Below are positions 34,884 through 43,872 of a stretch of 64,000 nt of DNA, piece after piece (positions within the stretch are counted from its first letter, which is position 1; every line of letters starts with the position of its first letter). A model generated the notes under the pieces. That model had not been told where the DNA came from. It saw only the letters and a program-made list of their open reading frames with translations, and ran no database searches. This DNA comes from Oxalobacter paeniformigenes (GTDB taxonomy: Bacteria > Pseudomonadota > Gammaproteobacteria > Burkholderiales > Burkholderiaceae_D): positions 1 to 64,000 of the forward strand of contig NZ_JAMKYL010000006.1 of assembly GCF_027158465.1 (NCBI RefSeq), given 5' to 3'. Position numbers and translations under genes: made by a program.

Positions 34884-35414
34884 ATGGAAATAGCTACTGT
34901 AGCGCGCCCGTATGCCGAGGCACTGTTTCAGATAGCACAGAAACAGGATCTTCTGCACTGGTCCCAACTGATCGAAGCGTTGGCAAAGATCGGTTCGCAT
35001 CCCCAGGTTCTTGAGGTTGCGAACAATCCCACGCTGAGAAAAGACCAGATCGCCAGCGTCCTTTTCCAGATTTTCCACTGTGAAAACGACGAACCGGTGA
35101 AAAATTTCATCCGTGTACTGGTTGAAAACGATCGTGTTGCCTTGCTACCTGAAATTGCCCGGCAGTTCGAGGAACTGAAAAACGCAAGTCAGGGTTCGGC
35201 TATCGCGCAAATAGTCAGCGCTTTTCCATTAACGGAAGCTCAAACGAATGAACTTGTCAGCAAATTGGAAAAGCGGTTTGGACGCAAGCTCATTCCTACT
35301 ATTGAAATAGACAATTCCCTGATCGGCGGTGTCTGTGTCACCGTCGGCGATGAGGTTCTTGACTTGTCAGTACGTGGGAAGCTGCACAAAATGCAGGAAA
35401 CCCTTGTTTCGTAA
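34884..35414 (+). CDS. atpH: ATP synthase subunit delta
   Basis: A 176-residue stator protein linking b to the top of F1. It starts MEIATVARPYAEALFQIA, the family pattern, and ends with the C-terminal segment ILVTIEIDNSLIGG-like (TIEIDNSLIGGVCVTVGDEV) and GKLHKM. It follows atpF after 2 bases. Confidence 0.95.
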   Translation: MEIATVARPYAEALFQIAQKQDLLHWSQLIEALAKIGSHPQVLEVANNPTLRKDQIASVLFQIFHCENDEPVKNFIRVLVENDRVALLPEIARQFEELKNASQGSAIAQIVSAFPLTEAQTNELVSKLEKRFGRKLIPTIEIDNSLIGGVCVTVGDEVLDLSVRGKLHKMQETLVS

Positions 35415-35463
35415 TCCAGCTGCTTGAGCGGTGCGAACCGATAGAACAAAATTAGGAGTTAGC

Positions 35464-37014
35464 ATGTTACTAAACCCGTCCGAAATCAGTGATCTGATTA
35501 AAAATCGGATAGAGAATCTTGGCGATGCCGCCGAGATTCGCAATCAGGGTACCGTTATTTCCGTCTCTGACGGTATCTGTCGTATACATGGCCTTTCCGA
35601 CGTCATGCAAGGCGAAATGCTCGAGTTTCCGGGAAATACCTATGGTCTGGCATTGAACCTGGAACGTGACTCGGTAGGTGCGGTTATTCTGGGTGAATAC
35701 GAACATATTTCCGAAGGCGATACGGTCAAATGTACCGGTCGTATTCTGGAAGTGCCGACGGGTCCCGAGCTGATCGGTCGCGTCGTGGATGCCTTGGGTT
35801 CGCCGATTGACGGAAAGGGTCCTGTCAATACCAAACTGACCAGCCCGATCGAAAAAATCGCTCCGGGCGTTATTGCACGTCAGTCCGTTTCTCAGCCGAT
35901 GCAGACCGGCCTGAAAGCCATTGACTCGATGGTTCCGATCGGACGCGGCCAACGTGAATTGATCATTGGCGACCGCCAGACCGGCAAAACTGCCGTAGCT
36001 ATCGACGCCATCATCAACCAGAAGGGCCAGGACATGGTTTGTATCTATGTCGCTATCGGCCAGAAAGCTTCTTCCATCAAGAACACCGTCCGTGCTCTGG
36101 AAGAAAACGGCGCCATGGATTATACGATCGTCGTTGCAGCAACGGCATCGGAATCCGCCGCAATGCAATACATCGCTCCCTATGCCGGCTGCGCCATGGG
36201 AGAATATTTCCGCGACCGCGGCCAGGACGCGCTGATCGTTTATGATGATCTGTCCAAACAGGCTGTTGCCTATCGTCAGGTTTCCCTGCTGCTGCGTCGT
36301 CCGCCAGGACGTGAAGCATTCCCGGGTGACGTTTTCTATCTGCACTCCCGCTTGCTGGAACGTGCAGCACGTGTCAACGAACACTATGTCGAACAGTTTA
36401 CGAAAGGTGAAGTAAAAGGCCGTACCGGTTCCCTGACCGCACTGCCTATCATCGAAACCCAGGCTGGTGACGTTTCTGCTTTCGTTCCGACCAACGTCAT
36501 TTCCATTACTGACGGTCAGATCTTCTTGGAAACAAACCTGTTCAACGCCGGTATCCGTCCTGCCATTAACGCTGGTATTTCGGTTTCCCGTGTGGGTGGT
36601 GCTGCCCAGACCAAAGCGATCAAGAGCCTCTCCGGCGGTATTCGTACCGACTTGGCACAGTATCGTGAACTGGCTGCGTTTGCACAGTTCGCCTCGGATC
36701 TGGACGAAGCGACCAGACGTCAGCTTGATCGTGGTGCTCGCGTTACCGAATTGCTGAAACAGAACCAGTATTCTCCGCTGCCGATTTCGCTGATGTCGGT
36801 TTCCCTGTTTGCTGTCAACAGTGGTTTCCTCGATGATATCGAAGTGAAGGACGTTCTTCCGTTCGAAGCAGAATTGCATGCTTACATGAAGGAAAACTAT
36901 TCCGATCTTCTGAGAAGAATCGACGAAAACAAGAAACTGGACAAGGATGACGAATCGACGCTCGCAGCTGCGATCACCGATTTCAAACAGGTCCGGGCAA
37001 AGGAAGCTGCCTGA
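35464..37014 (+). CDS. atpA: ATP synthase subunit alpha
   Basis: A 516-residue F1 subunit with Walker A GDRQTGKTAVAID at about 170-182, and the arginine-finger region ISVSRVGGAAQTKAIK. The ATG at 35464 has AGGAG 6 bases upstream and gives the family N terminus MLLNPSEISDLIKNRIENL; the open frame extends to 35431 but without support. Length is normal. Confidence 0.97.
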   Translation: MLLNPSEISDLIKNRIENLGDAAEIRNQGTVISVSDGICRIHGLSDVMQGEMLEFPGNTYGLALNLERDSVGAVILGEYEHISEGDTVKCTGRILEVPTGPELIGRVVDALGSPIDGKGPVNTKLTSPIEKIAPGVIARQSVSQPMQTGLKAIDSMVPIGRGQRELIIGDRQTGKTAVAIDAIINQKGQDMVCIYVAIGQKASSIKNTVRALEENGAMDYTIVVAATASESAAMQYIAPYAGCAMGEYFRDRGQDALIVYDDLSKQAVAYRQVSLLLRRPPGREAFPGDVFYLHSRLLERAARVNEHYVEQFTKGEVKGRTGSLTALPIIETQAGDVSAFVPTNVISITDGQIFLETNLFNAGIRPAINAGISVSRVGGAAQTKAIKSLSGGIRTDLAQYRELAAFAQFASDLDEATRRQLDRGARVTELLKQNQYSPLPISLMSVSLFAVNSGFLDDIEVKDVLPFEAELHAYMKENYSDLLRRIDENKKLDKDDESTLAAAITDFKQVRAKEAA

Positions 37015-37051
37015 TTAACGATATAACTGACGCGACAAGGAGTAAAGCCTC

Positions 37052-37921
37052 ATGGCATCAGGCAAGGAAATACGCAGCCAGATAAGCAGCGTAGAAAATA
37101 CGAGAAAAATTACCAAGGCCATGGAAATGGTGGCTGCATCCAAAATGCGCAAGGCGCAGGACAGGATGCGTGCCAGCCGTCCTTATAGTGAGATTGTCCG
37201 CAATATTGCCGCTCACCTGGCAGAGGCAAATCCTGATTATGTTCACCCGTTTACCATCGAACGTGAATCATCCAAGCGTATCGGGCTGGTTGTGGTGACG
37301 ACCGACAAGGGTCTGTGTGGCGGTCTCAATACCAACGTATTGAGAATTGTCACCAACAAGATGAAGGAAGAGGAAGCCAAGGGCAACAGCATTATTACGG
37401 TAGCGATCGGCACCAAGGGATTGGGTTTTTTGAACCGTATCGGCGCGAAAGTTGTCTCGTCAGTTGTCCAGCTCGGGGACGCTCCCCGTCTGGAACAGCT
37501 GATCGGACCTTTCAAGGCATTGCTCGATGAATACAATGCCGAAAATCTGGATGCGATCTATCTGTGTTACAACAAGTTCATCAATACGATGCGACAGGAA
37601 CCGGTCATTGACCAGTTGCTGCCATTGCCCAAGGACACTCTGAAAGTAGAAACGAAAAGCCACAGTTGGGAATATATCTATGAACCGGACGCCGCATCCG
37701 TCATCGATACATTGCTGCAACGTTACATCGAAGCGCTTTTGTATCAGTCGGTAGCGGAAAATATCGGTTCAGAACAGTCTGCACGCATGGTGGCCATGAA
37801 GGCAGCTAGTGACAATGCGGGTAATGTCATCTCGGATTTGAGACTGATATACAACAAGACCCGTCAGGCAGCCATTACAACCGAGCTGTCGGAAATCGTT
37901 GCAGGCGCAGCTGCGGTTTAA
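37052..37921 (+). CDS. atpG: ATP synthase subunit gamma
   Basis: A 289-residue rotor shaft. It starts MASGKEIRSQISSVENTRKI and contains the conserved TTDKGLCGGLNTNVLR and the C-terminal RLIYNKTRQAAITTELSEI segment, both typical. AAGGAG lies before the ATG. Length matches the family. Confidence 0.97.
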   Translation: MASGKEIRSQISSVENTRKITKAMEMVAASKMRKAQDRMRASRPYSEIVRNIAAHLAEANPDYVHPFTIERESSKRIGLVVVTTDKGLCGGLNTNVLRIVTNKMKEEEAKGNSIITVAIGTKGLGFLNRIGAKVVSSVVQLGDAPRLEQLIGPFKALLDEYNAENLDAIYLCYNKFINTMRQEPVIDQLLPLPKDTLKVETKSHSWEYIYEPDAASVIDTLLQRYIEALLYQSVAENIGSEQSARMVAMKAASDNAGNVISDLRLIYNKTRQAAITTELSEIVAGAAAV

Positions 37922-37974
37922 CCGGCAGCCAATAGTATTGATTAAACGAATAAATTTATTTAGAGGAACGAAAA

Positions 37975-39351
37975 ATGGCGGAAGGCAAAATCGTTCAGTG
38001 TATCGGTGCCGTGGTTGACGTGGAATTTCCACGTGATGATATGCCCAAGGTGTACGATGCTTTGAAAATGGAAGGTTCCGACCTGACCCTGGAAGTACAG
38101 CAGCAGCTTGGTGACGGTGTAGTCCGTACCATTGCGCTGGGTTCGTCCGATGGTTTGCGTCGTGGCATGGTAATTCAAAACACCGGTAATCCCATCATGG
38201 TACCGATCGGTGAAGCGACTCTCGGTCGTATCATGAACGTTCTGGGTGAACCTATCGATGAAATGGGTCCGATCCAAACGGAAGAACGGGCATCGATTCA
38301 CCGCAAGGCACCGGCTTACAGCGAGCTCTCCCCTTCCCAGGAAATTCTCGAAACGGGTATCAAGGTGATCGATCTGATCTGTCCGTTCGCCAAGGGTGGT
38401 AAGGTCGGTCTGTTCGGTGGTGCCGGTGTGGGCAAAACCGTGAACATGATGGAACTGATCAACAACATTGCAAAACAGCACTCCGGTTTGTCGGTTTTTG
38501 CAGGTGTGGGTGAACGTACCCGTGAAGGTAACGACTTCTACCACGAAATGCAGGAATCCAACGTTCTGGACAAGGTTGCGATGGTTTATGGTCAGATGAA
38601 CGAACCTCCGGGCAACCGTCTGCGTGTGGCATTGACCGGTCTGACGATTGCGGAAAGTTTCCGTGACCAGGGCCGTGACGTGCTGTTCTTCGTCGACAAC
38701 ATTTACCGTTTCACTCTGGCCGGTACGGAAGTGTCCGCACTGCTTGGCCGTATGCCGTCCGCTGTGGGTTATCAGCCGACGCTGGCGGAAGAAATGGGTA
38801 AACTGCAAGAACGTATTACTTCGACCATTACGGGTTCCATTACCTCGATTCAGGCCGTTTACGTTCCAGCCGACGACTTGACTGACCCGTCTCCTGCAAC
38901 GACCTTCGCTCACCTGGACTCCACCGTCGTGCTTTCCCGTGACATTGCATCTCTGGGTATTTATCCAGCTGTCGATCCGCTGGACTCGACTTCTCGCCAG
39001 CTTGACCCGCATGTCGTCGGTGAAGAACACTACGAAACCGCCCGCAAGGTACAGGGTATTTTGCAGCGCTACAAGGAATTGCGCGATATTATCGCTATTC
39101 TGGGTATGGACGAACTGGCTCCGGAAGACAAACTGGTCGTCGCACGTGCCCGCAAGATGCAGCGTTTCCTGTCGCAGCCTTTCACGGTTGCTGAAGTGTT
39201 TACCGGTTCCCCAGGCAAGTATGTTCCGTTGAAAGACACCATCAAGGGCTTCAAGATGATTGCCAACGGTGAACTGGATCATCTGCCGGAACAGGCCTTC
39301 TATATGGTTGGTACCATTGAGGAAGCAATCGCAAAAGCAGAAAGAATGTAA
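37975..39351 (+). CDS. atpD: ATP synthase subunit beta
   Basis: A 458-residue catalytic F1 subunit: Walker A GGAGVGKTVNM at about 151-161, GERTREGNDFYHEM with the catalytic Glu, and the DELSEED-region equivalent DELAPEDKL. Compared with my memory of related betaproteobacterial proteins it is a few residues shorter in the loop after FYHEM (QESNVLDKVAM). It also reads ITSTITGSITS, where most have Lys at the second variable position. AGAGGAACG lies before the ATG. Confidence 0.97.
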   Translation: MAEGKIVQCIGAVVDVEFPRDDMPKVYDALKMEGSDLTLEVQQQLGDGVVRTIALGSSDGLRRGMVIQNTGNPIMVPIGEATLGRIMNVLGEPIDEMGPIQTEERASIHRKAPAYSELSPSQEILETGIKVIDLICPFAKGGKVGLFGGAGVGKTVNMMELINNIAKQHSGLSVFAGVGERTREGNDFYHEMQESNVLDKVAMVYGQMNEPPGNRLRVALTGLTIAESFRDQGRDVLFFVDNIYRFTLAGTEVSALLGRMPSAVGYQPTLAEEMGKLQERITSTITGSITSIQAVYVPADDLTDPSPATTFAHLDSTVVLSRDIASLGIYPAVDPLDSTSRQLDPHVVGEEHYETARKVQGILQRYKELRDIIAILGMDELAPEDKLVVARARKMQRFLSQPFTVAEVFTGSPGKYVPLKDTIKGFKMIANGELDHLPEQAFYMVGTIEEAIAKAERM

Positions 39352-39363
39352 TCGGTTGTCACT

Positions 39364-39403
39364 TGCATTCCGGTGCGGGAATATTACTTCCGTCTGGAAT
39401 GCA
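39364..39403 (+). promoter_or_regulatory. Long hairpin between atpD and atpC
   Basis: An outer eight-pair stem (tgcattcc / ggaatgca) encloses a second short stem, all within the 92 bases between atpD and atpC. There is no T tract, so it is more likely an RNA-stability or translation-control element than a terminator. Confidence 0.45.
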
Positions 39404-39443
39404 GGTTCGTAAACGCAACTGAACGATCATAAAGGTTTCTAAC

Positions 39444-39866
39444 ATGGCAAACACCATACATGTTGACGTTGTTTCCGCCGAAGAATTGATTTTCTCCGGT
39501 GAAGCTGAATTCGTCGTGTTGCCGGGTGAAATGGGTGAACTGGGTATCCTTCCACGACATGCCCCGTTGATTACCCGTATCAAGCCGGGTGCCGTACGTA
39601 TCAGGGTCAGCGGTAAGCAGGATGAGGAATATGTCTTCGTGGCAGGCGGTGTTCTTGAAGTTCAACCACATGCTGTTACCGTTCTGGCGGATACGGCAAT
39701 CCGTGCGAAGGATCTTGACGAAGCCAAGGCCAACGAAGCGAAGAAACTGGCTGAAGATGCCATCTTGAATCGTGAATCACAAATTGACTACGCCAAGGCA
39801 CAGGCTGAAATCGCCATGGCTGTAGCCCAGTTGTCCATGATCAAGAAATTGCGGCGCAAGCATTGA
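39444..39866 (+). CDS. atpC: ATP synthase subunit epsilon
   Basis: A 140-residue central-stalk protein with the N-terminal beta sandwich (IHVDVVSAEELIFSGEAEFV, PGEMGELGILPRHAPLIT) and the two C-terminal helices that can inhibit ATP hydrolysis. It closes the operon and is followed by a terminator. Confidence 0.96.
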   Translation: MANTIHVDVVSAEELIFSGEAEFVVLPGEMGELGILPRHAPLITRIKPGAVRIRVSGKQDEEYVFVAGGVLEVQPHAVTVLADTAIRAKDLDEAKANEAKKLAEDAILNRESQIDYAKAQAEIAMAVAQLSMIKKLRRKH

Positions 39867-39884
39867 GTTTTCGTTTCATTCCAG

Positions 39885-39914
39885 CAAAAAAGGCAGCGTG
39901 AGCTGCCTTTTTTG
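39885..39914. terminator. Bidirectional terminator between atpC and argB
   Basis: A ggcagc / gctgcc stem with a GTGA loop is flanked by a run of A on the left and a run of T on the right, so it can end both the plus-strand atp operon and the minus-strand argB transcript. Confidence 0.88.
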
Positions 39915-39931
39915 TTATGGCTGAATCCGGC

Positions 39932-40813
39932 TCAGTGTGAACGGATCAGCGTACCGAAAGGCTGCTCGGTCAGAATTTCAAGGAGCAGGGAATGTTCAAT
40001 GCGACCATCAATGATATGCACCGAATTCACGCCGGATTTCGCTGCATCCAGTGCCGAACCGATCTTCGGCAACATCCCGCCTGAAATCGTTCCGTCTTCA
40101 AAGAGCAATTCGATTTCTCGTGCCGTCAGATCCGTCAACAACCGGTTCTGCTTGTCCAGTACACCCGGTGTGTTGGTCATCATGATCAGTTTTTCGGCTT
40201 TCAGGATCTGGGCTATTTCACCTGCGACAACATCGGCATTGATATTGTAGGCCTCTCCATCATCGCTGAAACCGATCGGTGATATGACCGGAATGAACGC
40301 ATCGTCCTGAAGTGTCTTGACGACGGCTGGATTGATGGATGTGATCTTGCCAACGTATCCGAGGTCGATGAATTCGCCGGGTTTGTCTTTGTCGGGCATC
40401 CGCATTTTTTCGGCATGAATCAGCCCGCCGTCCTTTCCTGTGAGACCGACTGCCTGACCGCCATACTGATTGATCAGCATCACGATATCCTGCTGCACTT
40501 CGCCGCCAAGAACCCATTCGACGACTTCCATGGTTTCCTCATCGGTGATACGCATACCCTGGACGAATGTTCCGCTTTTGCCGACTTTTCTGAGGGCGTT
40601 ATCAATCTGTGGACCACCACCATGAACGACGACTGGATTCATGCCGACCAGTTTGAGCAATACAACATCTCGTGCGAATCCGTGTTTGAGTCTTTCTTCA
40701 GTCATGGCATTGCCGCCATATTTGATGACAATGGTTTTACCATGGAATTTCTGGATATACGGTAACGCCTCGGCAAGAATCTCCGCCTTTATTTTGGGTT
40801 CAAGATCACTCAT
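39932..40813 (-). CDS. argB: Acetylglutamate kinase ArgB
   Basis: A 293-residue amino-acid kinase catalysing the second step of arginine synthesis. Motifs: TIVIKYGGNAMTEERLKHGF (phosphate binding), VVVHGGGPQIDNALRKVGK, and SPIGFSDDGEAYNINADVVA. The C-terminal region ISGGMLPKIGSALDAAKSGV is typical. It is convergent with the atp operon and monocistronic as far as can be seen. Confidence 0.96.
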   Translation of the reverse strand: MSDLEPKIKAEILAEALPYIQKFHGKTIVIKYGGNAMTEERLKHGFARDVVLLKLVGMNPVVVHGGGPQIDNALRKVGKSGTFVQGMRITDEETMEVVEWVLGGEVQQDIVMLINQYGGQAVGLTGKDGGLIHAEKMRMPDKDKPGEFIDLGYVGKITSINPAVVKTLQDDAFIPVISPIGFSDDGEAYNINADVVAGEIAQILKAEKLIMMTNTPGVLDKQNRLLTDLTAREIELLFEDGTISGGMLPKIGSALDAAKSGVNSVHIIDGRIEHSLLLEILTEQPFGTLIRSH

Positions 40814-40902
40814 GGGATATCCTCACAACAAATTAACGTGATGGCAGAAAAAGATATCGGAAAAATCCGTTTGTTGCATTCTACCGTTTAACGCAGAAAA
40901 AT

Positions 40903-41664
40903 TTACGTGTTTGCGTCCGGACGACCGAAAATATCACGGTAAGTGGGGTAAAAGGAACAGTAGATCAGTACTGACAGGATAAAAGAAAAGACAAAGACCA
41001 CAAACGTGGCGATGCCTTGTCCGGCAACGATACCAAACAGGGCAGCGATCAAATATGGAAAACCGAAGACAAGAGCAATCCAGATACCGAAATACACCAG
41101 AAAGGGACGGAAATTCCTGGCAAAAGCGAAAAAACTGTAGAACATCGCTTTTCCGAGACTCATATCCTTCCAGCCGATCAGCGGAATGGCAAACCACATC
41201 GCCATCAAAAACGGAATGTAGGCGATCAGAATCAGGGTCAATGTGATAAAAAGCGAGACCATCTCGGAGGATTGCAGTTCTTTTGTCTGTTCGCCGAACA
41301 GTATGAAAATATTGCCGCCGTCTATCAGAAACGAGAGTCCGACCGCCAGGAAAGCGAAAAGCAAATAACAGCTTCCGGCCATGGACAATCGAAACAACAT
41401 CTGCCGATTCAGAACGGCAAGCAAGTCTCTGAAAGTGATCTGTTCACCGGTCTCTGCCTTGAAACAGGCGTGCATGAACAGGAAAGTAAATACAGGGGAG
41501 AGCAAAACCGGCAGAATTTGTCCCAACAACGGGATGACTCCCAGAAGAATCATTCCGAACACATAAATGAAAAACAGATTGGTCAGAAAAAAAGGACGTG
41601 CGCGGAAAAGATTCCAGCCGCCGGTAACCCAGTCCCATCCCGCACGAGCATTCACCTGATTCAT
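40903..41664 (-). CDS. BPSS1780-family membrane protein
   Basis: A 253-residue polytopic membrane protein with about six helices. It opens with the family pattern RAGWDWVTGGWNLFRARPFFL; another recognisable piece is PVFTFLFMHACFKAETG. It resembles a family known in Burkholderiales (BPSS1780 type) with no assigned function. Its ATG overlaps the thrB stop in ATGA, so it is translated from the same message. Confidence 0.82.
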   Translation of the reverse strand: MNQVNARAGWDWVTGGWNLFRARPFFLTNLFFIYVFGMILLGVIPLLGQILPVLLSPVFTFLFMHACFKAETGEQITFRDLLAVLNRQMLFRLSMAGSCYLLFAFLAVGLSFLIDGGNIFILFGEQTKELQSSEMVSLFITLTLILIAYIPFLMAMWFAIPLIGWKDMSLGKAMFYSFFAFARNFRPFLVYFGIWIALVFGFPYLIAALFGIVAGQGIATFVVFVFSFILSVLIYCSFYPTYRDIFGRPDANT

Positions 41665-42620
41665 ACAATCAGTTCCGGAACAGGTAGCGCCACTCGCAAA
41701 CGCAGGATGCGTTCAAAATGGCGTGGATCATGTGGTGTCAGTATCTGGGCTTCGCGGGGCATATGAAAATCATACAGACGTGAAATCCAGAAACGCAGGG
41801 CTGCACTTCTGAGTATCGCTTTCCATGCTGCACATTCATCCACAGTGAAGGGACGCACCGCATGGTACGCATCCAGAAAGGCTCTGACGCGGTTCATATC
41901 GAATTCACCGGTTTCAAGATCGATACACCAATCATTGATCGCCACGGCAACATCGAAAAGCCAGGTATCGCAACCGGCGAAATAAAAATCGAAAAATCCG
42001 GACAATTCATCACCGTCGAACATGACATTGTTGCGGAACAAATCGGCGTGAACAGGCCCCCTGAACAGTTTCCAGTATAAATTCGAGGCAGCGAATTCTT
42101 CCTGGAAGCGCATTTCGTTCTGAAGCAAAAACGACGCTTCCGTCGAGAGGAAAGGAAGTACTTCCGGCACGGTTTTCCGCCACCATGCGATACCTCTGAG
42201 ATTGGGCTGTTCAAGCGGATAATCACGTCCGGCCAGATGCATCTTCGCCATCATGTCGCCGACTTGTGCGCAATGAACCGGTTTGGGGGCAGGAACCCAG
42301 TCGCCTTCAAGTTTGGACACCAGACATGCCGGTTTTCCGCACAGTGTATGCAAAATCCTGCCGTTGTTGTCCGGAACAGGTGCCGGTACCTTGATGCCTT
42401 TTTTGGCCAGATGTTGCATCAGGTTAAGATAAAAAGGCAATTCGTCGAACGTCAGCTTCTCGAAAAGCGTAAGAACAAATTCCCCTTTTTCGGTGGTAAC
42501 GAAAAAATTACTGTTTTCGATGCCGGAACTGATACCCCTGATATCCTTGGCTGTACCCAGCGAAAAAGAAGCCATCCAGGGAACCAGATCATCGAGACTG
42601 ACCGGTGTAAAAACTGCCAT
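41661..42620 (-). CDS. thrB: Homoserine kinase (type II, APH fold)
   Basis: A 319-residue kinase of the aminoglycoside-phosphotransferase fold, the form of ThrB used by Burkholderiales and pseudomonads in threonine synthesis. Motifs: MAVFTPVSLDDLVPWMASF at the start, GISSGIENSNFFVTTEKGEF, the catalytic loop PVHADLFRNNVMFDGDEL, and the metal-binding GFFDFYFAGCDTWLFDVAV. The ATG at 42620 gives this N terminus; the frame stays open to 42662. No clear ribosome-binding site is visible. DUF2782 lies directly upstream. Confidence 0.92.
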   Translation of the reverse strand: MAVFTPVSLDDLVPWMASFSLGTAKDIRGISSGIENSNFFVTTEKGEFVLTLFEKLTFDELPFYLNLMQHLAKKGIKVPAPVPDNNGRILHTLCGKPACLVSKLEGDWVPAPKPVHCAQVGDMMAKMHLAGRDYPLEQPNLRGIAWWRKTVPEVLPFLSTEASFLLQNEMRFQEEFAASNLYWKLFRGPVHADLFRNNVMFDGDELSGFFDFYFAGCDTWLFDVAVAINDWCIDLETGEFDMNRVRAFLDAYHAVRPFTVDECAAWKAILRSAALRFWISRLYDFHMPREAQILTPHDPRHFERILRLRVALPVPELIV

Positions 42621-42666
42621 GAGTATAAGATGTTGAACGTTAAACTGAAGATCTCTTGCCACCTTG

Positions 42667-43080
42667 TCAATTATTCATCGAGGGCGGTGGCAAAGGCGGC
42701 GCATTCAATGGCTCGTTCATTTCCTGCTGCTGTTTTTCCTGTGGTGCTTCGCCGATATCGAATTCATGTATTTTCCACAATGCCGGCCGGACTTCGGAAC
42801 TTTCGAAAGACCCCGGTACGCCTCCCGGACCGTTCGGGTACAGATAATAGGTACTGGGACCGCTTTTTACCTTGATTTCCTCGACAATACCCCCTTTCCG
42901 TTTTTCGGTAATTTCACCCGTCATGTCCGGCTTGCGAATGGTGATCGCCGGCTGATCGACCTCGTCGATCACCTCCAGTTCCTGCACCTGCGGAGACTGC
43001 GAATCCTGCCCTGAAGCTACGGATGCAACCGCCAGTGTAGCCAGCGCCATGGTTTTCCTGAAATGAGAAAATAATCGCAT
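42667..43080 (-). CDS. DUF2782 family exported protein
   Basis: A 137-residue protein with an N-terminal hydrophobic signal (MRLFSHFRKTMALATLAVAS) and a short conserved core: ITIRKPDMTGEITEKRKGG, IVEEIKVKSGPSTYYLYPNG and PALWKIHEFDIGE. The end is Pro/Asn/Gln-rich. The DUF2782 gene near thrB and polA is a Burkholderiales pattern. Function unknown. The ATG at 43080 is preferred as it starts the signal peptide; the frame extends to 43110. Confidence 0.82.
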   Translation of the reverse strand: MRLFSHFRKTMALATLAVASVASGQDSQSPQVQELEVIDEVDQPAITIRKPDMTGEITEKRKGGIVEEIKVKSGPSTYYLYPNGPGGVPGSFESSEVRPALWKIHEFDIGEAPQEKQQQEMNEPLNAPPLPPPSMNN

Positions 43081-43134
43081 GAGGGTAACGTCGATAAATT
43101 GAACAGACAATCTATTGTAACAAACGGATACCGG

Positions 43135-43872
43135 TTACAGGTAAAGCATTTTCTGTCTTTCTTCTTCCGATGGGCCTGTCGCACGTTTTTCGTAAAATGA
43201 GAAAATGGCTTCCAGTACCTTGTCGGTATCGTCCATGATCTGCATCAGTTCGATATCTTCACGTGCCAGCATTCCTTCAGCAAGCAATGAATCATGCATC
43301 CAGTCGATAAACCCTTTCCAGAATTTGCTGCCGACAAGAATTACCGGAATACGCCGTGATTTGCCTGTCTGGATCAGTGTCAGCACTTCGCTCATTTCAT
43401 CGAGTGTACCGAATCCGCCCGGAAACAGGACAAAGGCATCGGCATATTTGGCAAACGCCACCTTACGCGCAAAGAAATGCCTGAAATTCAGGGAAATGTT
43501 TTGCCAGCGATTGGGTCTTTGTTCCTGTGGCAATTCAATATTCAGGCCAATGGAAAGCGATTTGCCTTCATAAGCGCCGCGGTTGGCCGCCGCCATGATG
43601 CCGGGACCGCCACCGGAAATAACGGCAAAACCTGCATCCGAGAGACGCCGGGACAATTCCATGCACTGGATGTAATACGGATTGTCGGGATGAATTCTGG
43701 CCGAACCGAAAATCGTGACTGCCGGATTTATATCCGAGAGGCGTTCGGTCGACTCGATAAATTCTGACATAATGGAAAACATGCTCCATGATTCTCTGGC
43801 CTTGAGAATCGTTGCATAATTGACATCCGTTATTTCGTGCAGTTTGTGCACGCTTTTTGTGTTCTCTTCCAT
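43135..43872 (-). CDS. LOG-family Rossmann-fold nucleotide hydrolase (TIGR00730 type)
   Basis: A 245-residue protein with the LOG motifs: TIFGSARIHPDNPYY, ISGGGPGIMAAANRGA, and the catalytic LFPGGFGTLDEMSEVL. Relatives hydrolyse nucleoside monophosphates, including cytokinin ribotides, to base plus ribose phosphate. The ATG abuts the polA ATG on the opposite strand within CATATG, leaving no intergenic space. A later internal Met (MFSIMSEF, 43785) is possible, but relatives have a similar extension. Confidence 0.88.
   Translation of the reverse strand: MEENTKSVHKLHEITDVNYATILKARESWSMFSIMSEFIESTERLSDINPAVTIFGSARIHPDNPYYIQCMELSRRLSDAGFAVISGGGPGIMAAANRGAYEGKSLSIGLNIELPQEQRPNRWQNISLNFRHFFARKVAFAKYADAFVLFPGGFGTLDEMSEVLTLIQTGKSRRIPVILVGSKFWKGFIDWMHDSLLAEGMLAREDIELMQIMDDTDKVLEAIFSFYEKRATGPSEEERQKMLYL

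Noticed and set aside
35470..36879. 469-codon open frame antisense to atpA, with similar long frames opposite atpD and icd
   Set aside because: Conserved sense genes explain the DNA; the antisense products are Gln/Asp/Phe-rich with no family features.
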